NCBI GenBank assembly: GCA_009763385.1
Contig: CM019822.1
Location: forward strand, 9,704,127-9,768,126
DNA: 64,000 nucleotides
Origin: Coix lacryma-jobi var. lacryma-jobi
Taxonomy: Eukaryota > Streptophyta > Magnoliopsida > Poales > Poaceae
Direction of reading: 5' to 3'
Shown here in pieces: positions 57,600 through 64,000 of this stretch. The notes below the pieces were generated by a model that did not search any database, was not told where the DNA came from, and was given only the letters and a program-made list of their open reading frames with translations. The number at the start of each line of letters is the position of its first letter. Position 1 is the stretch's first letter. A program made the position numbers and the translations under genes.

Positions 57600-59128
57600 A
57601 TGGTATCAAAGGACTAAGAAACCTAGATCGGGATTTTTCAGAATAAGAAACCAACTAAGAACCCTAAGTTTTGTTTGGCCGCCGAGCGACATATCCTGAG
57701 TATCGTCCCGGGCCAAACAAAAAGCATCAGAAACTAAGAAACCGATCCGGATCTGGATCGGGGGGAAGGGAAGAATCGGTTTCGCCCAAAATCCTAACCC
57801 TAAGTATCAGAGAGTTATCTCCTACCTGTTGTGCGCACAACGGCGGAGGGCCCGCCGGAGGCTTCGTGTTCCACCGCCGTCGTGCGGCACCAGCGGAGGC
57901 GCTCCTGCTCAGTGCAGGAGTGGCACGGAAGAAGGCCGCCGGGGTGCCGAAGCGTCACCACTCGACAGCAACGCGCTCTACCCAGAGGGGAGCGCGTGCA
58001 CCGGCGAGAGGCCGCGCAGCGGCACCTGCTTTCCCCTGCGCCGTCGTCGTTTTGCGGCGGCGCCGCCGTTTTCTGCGCGCAGTAGAGAAGGCGAGAGGGA
58101 GAGAAATGAACTAGGGTTTCCTAGGGGCGCCGGTGGAGTTGGGGTTTTTATTCCTCCGATTTTCGCTCTCGGCCGTCCGATCAGATCCAGCGGCCGAGAT
58201 CGGCCGGGCCAGATCCGGCCCAGGCGGGGCGCGCGGAGCAGGCCGCGGAGCGGGCCGCGCCGGCCCAGGCTGGGGAGCGCATCCTGCGCGCGGAAGCATG
58301 CCGCGGGCAGGGCAGGCCGCGGGCCACCCCGCTCCACTTTTGGCCCATCAGTTTTAAGGAGCAGTTTTTTTCCTTTTCAGAGCATTTTTAGACACAAATT
58401 TTTAAGCTAAAATCTCTGTAAATTTTGAACCAACGGGATAAATTTCCAGAGAATATCAGAAAATAAGTATAAGTATATTCAGTCACGTTTTCCGCTGCAA
58501 AGTTTATTTTTGTTCTTTAATTAAATTCGAACCAACGGGAGAATTTAATTGTTAGAACAATTATTAAATTTTAGAAAATCAGAAAATTTATAATATTGTT
58601 ATATTCTGACCAACGTTGATTATATCAATATTATAAATGTTTTAGTTTTATCAGATTTATGCATTATTTTTACTTTCTGCCCAACGGTGATGTATAAATA
58701 ATGTAGAAGGAATTGTATGTTTTAATACTGACCAACGTTGTTTTAAAACATGCAATTTTATGGATAAGATATTATTTATGTTAAAATATCTCACTATTCT
58801 GTCAATGGTTTTCAGGAATCAACTGGATCGCTCAGATTCCACTTCTGACTGGAAACAACTATAAGAAGTGGCGCGAGCAGCTTGAGTTAGCCTTGGTCAT
58901 GACGAACAATGACCTTGCTCTCTCTTCACCGTATCCCGTTGCTCCAGAGGAGCCAGTGAGAGAGGAGAATGAGAAAGATGCCGCTTTTGCGACACGCAAA
59001 AGGGATCATGCTGATAAGAGGATGTCCTATGACTTAGAGAAAAGGCAATGAGACAGTTCCAATAAGAAATGTCTCACTTTAGCTAAGGCTACAATTTCAG
59101 AGCCTATCAGAGGGTCTATCCCTGAGAC
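57454..59128 (+). pseudogene. Copia gag, N-terminal part (possibly spliced from the LTR)
   Basis: The main exon starts at 58816, after the acceptor TTTTCAG. It reads INWIAQIPLLTGNNYKKW, then LELALVMTNNDLALSSP, the start of the copia gag domain. A TGA (after EKRQ, near 59049) replaces the Trp expected in that family. A candidate first exon of 37 nt, ATG at 57454 to 57490 (MADAGSSSKARN), lies inside the LTR and would join in phase. Its donor reads GTCGAATC, which is weak. The frame continues to ISEPIRGSIPETP, where the nested LTR breaks it; the remainder resumes at 63232. Confidence 0.75.
57601..57618 (+). other. Primer-binding site of the copia element
   Basis: TGGTATCAAAGGACTAAG lies one base after the LTR. 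TGGTATCA(G/A)AG is complementary to initiator methionine tRNA, the usual copia primer. Confidence 0.85.
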
Positions 59129-59133
59129 ACCCA

Positions 59134-62100
59134 TGTAACGTAACGGCTCTAATCCCATGGCCCACTGATCACCGTCAACCACTGACAGTCGATCCGTACA
59201 GCCAAGAGATTAAGACCTGTTCCGCTACTGGGCTACATCAGTGCCCGATGTCCGCAGGATCATCTCACAATTCAGTTACAATCTCTTGAACATTTTGACA
59301 AATAACATCGGAGTAAATAGCGGAAGACTTAGATAACAATAGTTTTACAAACCAGGGTTCAACATAAAATTAAAGTGAAGTTATTACAGACCATAGTTCA
59401 AATAGATAGAGTTGGCAGAGTAGCATATGACAACAACTGAAGGGTAAAGATACTTCACTCAGCCCGAAGGTGAATAATCACTCATCGGCCTCTTCCTGAA
59501 CAACAGTCACACAGCAGGGTCCAAGGCATACTGAGGAATCTACCATACCTGCAACATGGGTAATAAAACCCTGAGTACAAAGGTACTCAACAAGACTTAC
59601 CCGACTAAAGAAAAAGGGAGAAGACTCAGGAATGAAGGCTTAGGGTAGTCAAGGTAAGGCTTAAGCAAGATCAAGTATTTTGCAGAAAAGCATTTTTTGT
59701 AAACCTTATTTTATTTTGAAAGATTCAGTATTCCTCAATTCTTCATCATTCATGATTCATTTTACATTCCAAAAACATTCCTAGTTGAGAACCACTCTCC
59801 GTTGACAGTCAGTGGACCAAGTCTCCATAACCGAGGAGCAACGTTAATCCGGATAAATAATACTCAGCTGAGGATCCCTATCCACACTGCATATGTAGCA
59901 CCCAAGCTTGCATATGCCAACTCGTCTACCACGATTCCTCCAAGATTGGGCCCGGTCCTACGCCACCCGGAAGTACAGTACACCACTCCAATCCGGGACT
60001 CTAACCCACGTGGGTACATGCTACTTCCGCCACCTCTCCACTCCCAGTGCGCGGTTGTCGGTCCAATAATGGATTTCTCGGAGCCAGAGCTTTCCGTAGT
60101 ATGTGAATAGTTACAAGTCTTGACCAGCAGGCCCCCATACGGATGGTCCCTACATTTTTCCGCCAGCGACAAGCACCTCGGGACTCTAACCCAAGAGTAC
60201 AGGTCCTGTCGGTTTTTCAACCCTGTCCCGGTCGGTGTCAACTGTTGAGTCCCGGACTACAACATGACGGCACCGTACGCGCGGACAACCTCTCCTCGCT
60301 ATTAACTAGGTACGGATCAGATACCTAGCCAACAGCCGGGGAGTAAAGCCAAATTCCCATAAAGATTCTTAAGTGATCACACTTTTGAAGTTGGCATTTT
60401 ATTGCAAAGTCTAATTCAATAAGCATTGCTAAGCATTTTTCAAATACTTTTGAAAAGCAGGTATCGGGTGTATCAGTGGTCAAGGTGGATAGTGCATCAA
60501 TTAGGATAGCACACAACTCCTATAAACCTAATGCAATAATTTAACTCAAAAGCATTTAAGGAAAACATTTTATAAATTCAAGGAAAGGGTTAAATGCACC
60601 GGGGCTTGCCTTGGATGGCAAAAAGAGCAGACTCGGGGTAGGAGTAGGTGTCGGAGCTCGGGGTCGCCTCGGGGACAGATCCTTCGGTGGCTACCTCGAC
60701 TTCAGGTCCTTCTTCGTCAACTATACGGATGCAATGATGAATGCTCATGAGAAAGATGATATGGACTTAAGGTGCAAGACAATTCCACTGATTCTAGATT
60801 ACTCTTAAACAAGGCATGATCGAAATCTAGGTTGAGCATAAAAGGTAACCATTTCTTCCTTAAGCAATATTGATTAAACTAGACCTTATTATAATTATCC
60901 TAAGCATCAACCAAACATAGCATCACAAACATCATAGACCAAAGGGTAGGGGTCTATGAACATCAATCAATCCAAAGATCACATCACCAAACACTTATTA
61001 CCAACCCTAATCCATCTTTTCTATTTTTCTTAATTTATTTAAAAGGTCATTTTATGAAGTTGCTCCAAAAATCACCAAATTAATCACATAAGTTCATTAT
61101 GGTGTAGATAGATGGCAAAACAAATTTCATAATTTTTGGAGGTCATTAAGGTGCTCAAATAATTCTAGACATTTAATTAACAAAAGGCACTATTCAAGAA
61201 TTAAAATAAATGCTCAAAAATCAACTTGTTCTAAAAGACTTCAAAATTTTACCAGAGACTTGCCATGGCATAACTAGCTCACAAAAAGTGATTTCAAAAA
61301 TTTTGGAGTTATATATCATTTTCTAAAAATCCCAAACCATCATTTATTAATTAAAAGGGAGATTTTTCATTTCCAAATTTTTGCAGAAAAGTCAAGTTTT
61401 ATATTTTTATAAAATACTTCAAGGTGTAAAGAGTCTACCATCCAAATTTCAGAATTTTTGAATCAACACAGAAAATCATACAAAAAGATGAAATTTGAAC
61501 ACTATTCACATGTTTGGAGAAAAAGAAAAAACACTGTTCGTCTCCTCCCCGCGCTCGCCGGCGGCCAGACGGCGGCGGCGCTGCTGCGCCGGCTACTGCG
61601 GGCACTCCGCGGCGAAACCGAGGGCACGGGAGGCAACAGGGAGCTCACCGGCGTCGATTGCGGGGCTCGGCGAGGTGAGGGGATGAACGGAGGGGTGAGT
61701 TCGACGGTGACCGGCGGACGGCGGACGGCGGCGACCGTCGTCTCGGCGATCCTGTGCGACACAAGCGACCACAAGGGGTCAGTCAGAGGCGCAAAGGAGT
61801 AAGGAAGGTGATGTGGGGGTCAGCGGAGGATGATCAAGGCCCTAGAGGGAGTATTTCGCGATCCCGACCTCGACGGAATTCTCGCCGGAGATGACAACGG
61901 CGAGCTACGCCGGGCGAATGGAGGCGGTAGCGACCAAATTGAGGGGTGGTGAAGCTGCGTGAGATCACGGCGGAGCTTTAGGGCTAGCTGGTGGAGAGGC
62001 GGAGGCACTAGAGCGAGCTGGCGACGGCGGCGGAGGGTTGAGTTTGCTCCGACCGGCTCGGCGGGGCTTTTATAGCCGCGGCCAGGGCTGGCAAGCGGTG

Positions 62101-63231
62101 CATCGAGGGCGGATAAGATCGCTCGAAGCGTGCGCAATCGATTGCGAGGCCGAGGGTCAGCGGTTTGGCATGCAGGGACCGGGCGTTGTGCTCGCCGGTG
62201 GCGAACACGCGGCGGCGACGAACTGCGGGCGGTAGGGGACGGGGAAGATGTCAACTGGGGCTCAGGCGCGTGCGCAATGATGCGCTGAGCATCGGCGTGG
62301 AGTTGGTTCGGGCGAAGGAGCTTCGGACACGCGTCACCCGCGAACTCCGGCGAAGGCGCGCGGCCGGGCCCCCCCCCGGCTCGCCGAAGAAGAGGAACAG
62401 GGCTATGCCCTAGCTTTTGACTTTGAGCAGATTTTGTATTTTGCAAATTACTTTCAAATTTTGAACTGTGCTGCAAAAACTCAAAATACCAAAGTTGCTC
62501 AGAAAAACGAGATCTACAACTTTGTCAATATGAACATTTTCAAATTCCAAATAGTTTTTGAACTATATCCAAAAACAGAAAAGGGGACACTTTTTCAAAC
62601 TTGATTCAAATCAAAATTACTCTGGATTTCAAACTGAAACTTGAAAATCTTCCAATATGAAAGTTGTTCCATTTGACAAAACCTATAACTTTGCTAATAT
62701 ACACTTTTTCTGAAACTCAATAGTTTTTGAATAACTTTTTAAAACTGAAAAGGGGACAAAAACTGGAATTTGAACGAATTTGAAATTACTTCAAATTTTA
62801 CATAGAAACATGGAAATCTGTAAATACCAAAGTTGTTCCTCTAGGTCAGATTCACAACTTTGCTTTTTAAACCAACTCAAAATTTTGAATTTTGAAAAAG
62901 TTATCAAAAAGGGAATAAATCCAGGATTTGGGAATTTAGGGTTTTGCAAAAGGAAATTCAAATCAAATCTGATTTTTGAACTTTGATCAAAGCAACAAAC
63001 ATCAGGGCACTAAATTTGAACAAGAATTACATAGAACTAGGCACAGAGGTGAAATTACCATTTTGCCCCTATAGGAAGAAGTGGGCTAATAAGGGTTTTT
63101 GCAATAGAGGTACATCACATAAAATGATACACTAAGCAAATGCATACACATGAAATCATGATCAAGATGATTAATGATGCTAATGATGATATGTCAAGTT
63201 AATTACATGCTTAAACACCAGAGGTGTTACA
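59134..63231 (-). mobile_element. 4.1 kb solo LTR (Del/Tekay-like Ty3/gypsy) inserted in copia gag
   Basis: The 4098 bp block starts TGTAACG and ends GTTACA. It is flanked by ACCCA on both sides (59129-59133, 63232-63236), and removing it restores the gag frame. On the minus strand it begins TGTAACACCTCTGG, the usual start of long chromovirus LTRs such as Del/Tekay/RIRE3. It has a TATA box (GGCTATAAAAGCC, about 62065-62077) in a GC-rich leader. I find no primer site, gag or pol inside, so it is a single LTR left by LTR-LTR recombination. ORFs in 61.5-62.4 kb are GC-rich leader sequence, not genes. Confidence 0.78.
62067..62073 (-). promoter_or_regulatory. TATA box of the solo LTR
   Basis: The minus strand reads CTATAAAAGCCCCGCC about 1.16 kb from the LTR start, followed by a GC-rich transcribed leader. 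Confidence 0.6.
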
Positions 63232-64000
63232 ACCCACCATTACTAAGTATTTAGAACAGGTTAAGAATCAGTTCCATGGAACTACTAAGTCTCAGGCAAG
63301 TGCTCTTATCAAAGAGCTTTGCAATAAGAAATATAATGGTGGTGGCGTTAAAGACCACATACTTAGAATGAGCACCATAGCTGCTAAGCTTGAGTCCATG
63401 AAAATTAAGTTACCTGATCCATTTGTCATTCACATGATCTTTGCCTCACTGCCAAGTGAGTTTGACACATTTTGTGTCAATTACGACATGTTGCCTGATG
63501 ACTGGAACATGGACAAGCTCATTAGTATGTGTGTGCAAGAGGAAGAGCGCATTAAGGCTTCACATGAGGACTCTGCTCTCTATGTGAAGGATAATGAGAG
63601 AAAGTTTTTCAATAAGAATGCTAAACCACAAGGGAAACCAAAGTGGGATGACAGCTCATCCTCCAATGCTAATGCCAAGGGAAAGGCCCCTCAGTTCCAA
63701 TCTCACCCTCAGTTCCCATCTCAGCCATAGTTCCCATCTCAGCCTCAGTACCAGAAGGGACAGAAGATCCCTGTAGACAAAGATCAGTGCATGTACTGCA
63801 AGGAAAGGGGGCATTGGATGAAAGATTGTCCTGGGTTCCTGAAGTTCCTGAGTAAGAATGGTGAGGATATTATTACATTTGTAGATGAATCCTTGTTTCT
63901 AAGTTATGACAAATCCACATGGTGGGTTGATTCAGGTGCAACTACTCATGTTGCTAATTCTTTTCAGGGGTTCGCTACGAGGAAGATCCTGCAAAGAGGA
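63232..64000 (+). pseudogene. Copia gag C-terminal part and protease start
   Basis: Continues gag after the nested LTR: TITKYLEQVKNQFHG, LIKELCNKKY, FASLPSEFDTFCVNYDM (the UBN2/copia gag core). A Ser/Gln/Pro repeat follows and contains a TAG at 63728-63730, where neighbouring repeats have CAG. Next come the zinc knuckle CMYCKERGHWMKDC (CX2CX4HX4C, about 63789) and the protease active-site region WWVDSGATTHV (about 63920-63952). The frame runs off the window end. Confidence 0.88.

Larger units (their letters stand above)
57131..64000 (+). mobile_element. Ty1/copia retrotransposon, 5' part, split by a nested LTR
   Basis: The 5' LTR (57131-57599) is followed by a methionine-tRNA type primer site, a 1.2 kb leader, gag (58816 onward), a 4.1 kb nested insertion (59134-63231), the rest of gag with a zinc knuckle, and the start of the protease (DSGATTHV) at the window edge. 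Order and motifs are those of Ty1/copia. RT, integrase and the 3' LTR lie outside the window. gag contains nonsense codons as well as the insertion, so the element is inactive. Confidence 0.88.

Noticed and set aside
61820..62476. 218-codon minus-strand ORF in the solo LTR
   Set aside because: It spans the LTR promoter and GC-rich leader, is Arg/Pro/Ser-rich and has no domain.

Overview
The window looks like nuclear DNA of a grass, most likely a panicoid/Andropogoneae species such as sorghum, sugarcane, Miscanthus or maize. This is inferred from three things: a few spliced, plant-type genes separated by long non-coding stretches; GC-rich first exons; and grass-type transposons, including nested LTR retrotransposons, a long-TIR Mutator-like element and many Tourist, Stowaway and hAT MITEs. 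There is no sign of bacterial, viral or organellar sequence. Exon boundaries were read by eye from GT/AG sites, frame continuity and remembered family sequences; no search was run.

Layout. At the left edge are the last two exons of a J-domain protein gene (+, ending at 960). It faces, tail to tail, a complete five-exon gene for a CURT1/CAAD-type thylakoid membrane protein (-, 3839 to 1850). A full-length Ty3/gypsy retrotransposon of the Tat type fills 5236-17474. It has two ~630 bp LTRs, a GACAC target duplication, gag-pol broken by two stop codons, two tandem-repeat arrays, and a separate antisense gene with its own TATA box and introns.

17.5-29.4 kb has no gene I can support and is littered with MITEs. 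A 6.3 kb long-TIR element (29406-35709, flanked by GCGGCTGC on both sides) follows. It carries a truncated transposase-like gene, two different GRF zinc-finger genes and striking GC-rich hairpin repeats. A six-exon D-type cyclin gene lies at 37767-39482. 39.5-49.2 kb is non-coding, with a LINE remnant, a Tourist MITE and a 2.2 kb AT-rich tandem-repeat field. The intronless SNW/SKIP gene is at 49221-51050. The right end holds a PIF-like element, small MITEs, a truncated LINE, and from 57131 to the window edge a Ty1/copia retrotransposon whose gag is split by a 4.1 kb solo LTR.

The host genes have unrelated housekeeping roles (protein folding, thylakoid shape, cell-cycle entry, splicing/transcription) and do not form a pathway. 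The most unusual content is in the transposons. The antisense protein of the Tat element begins with a near copy of the histone H3 tail, and the long-TIR element combines hairpin-rich ends with paired GRF zinc-finger genes.
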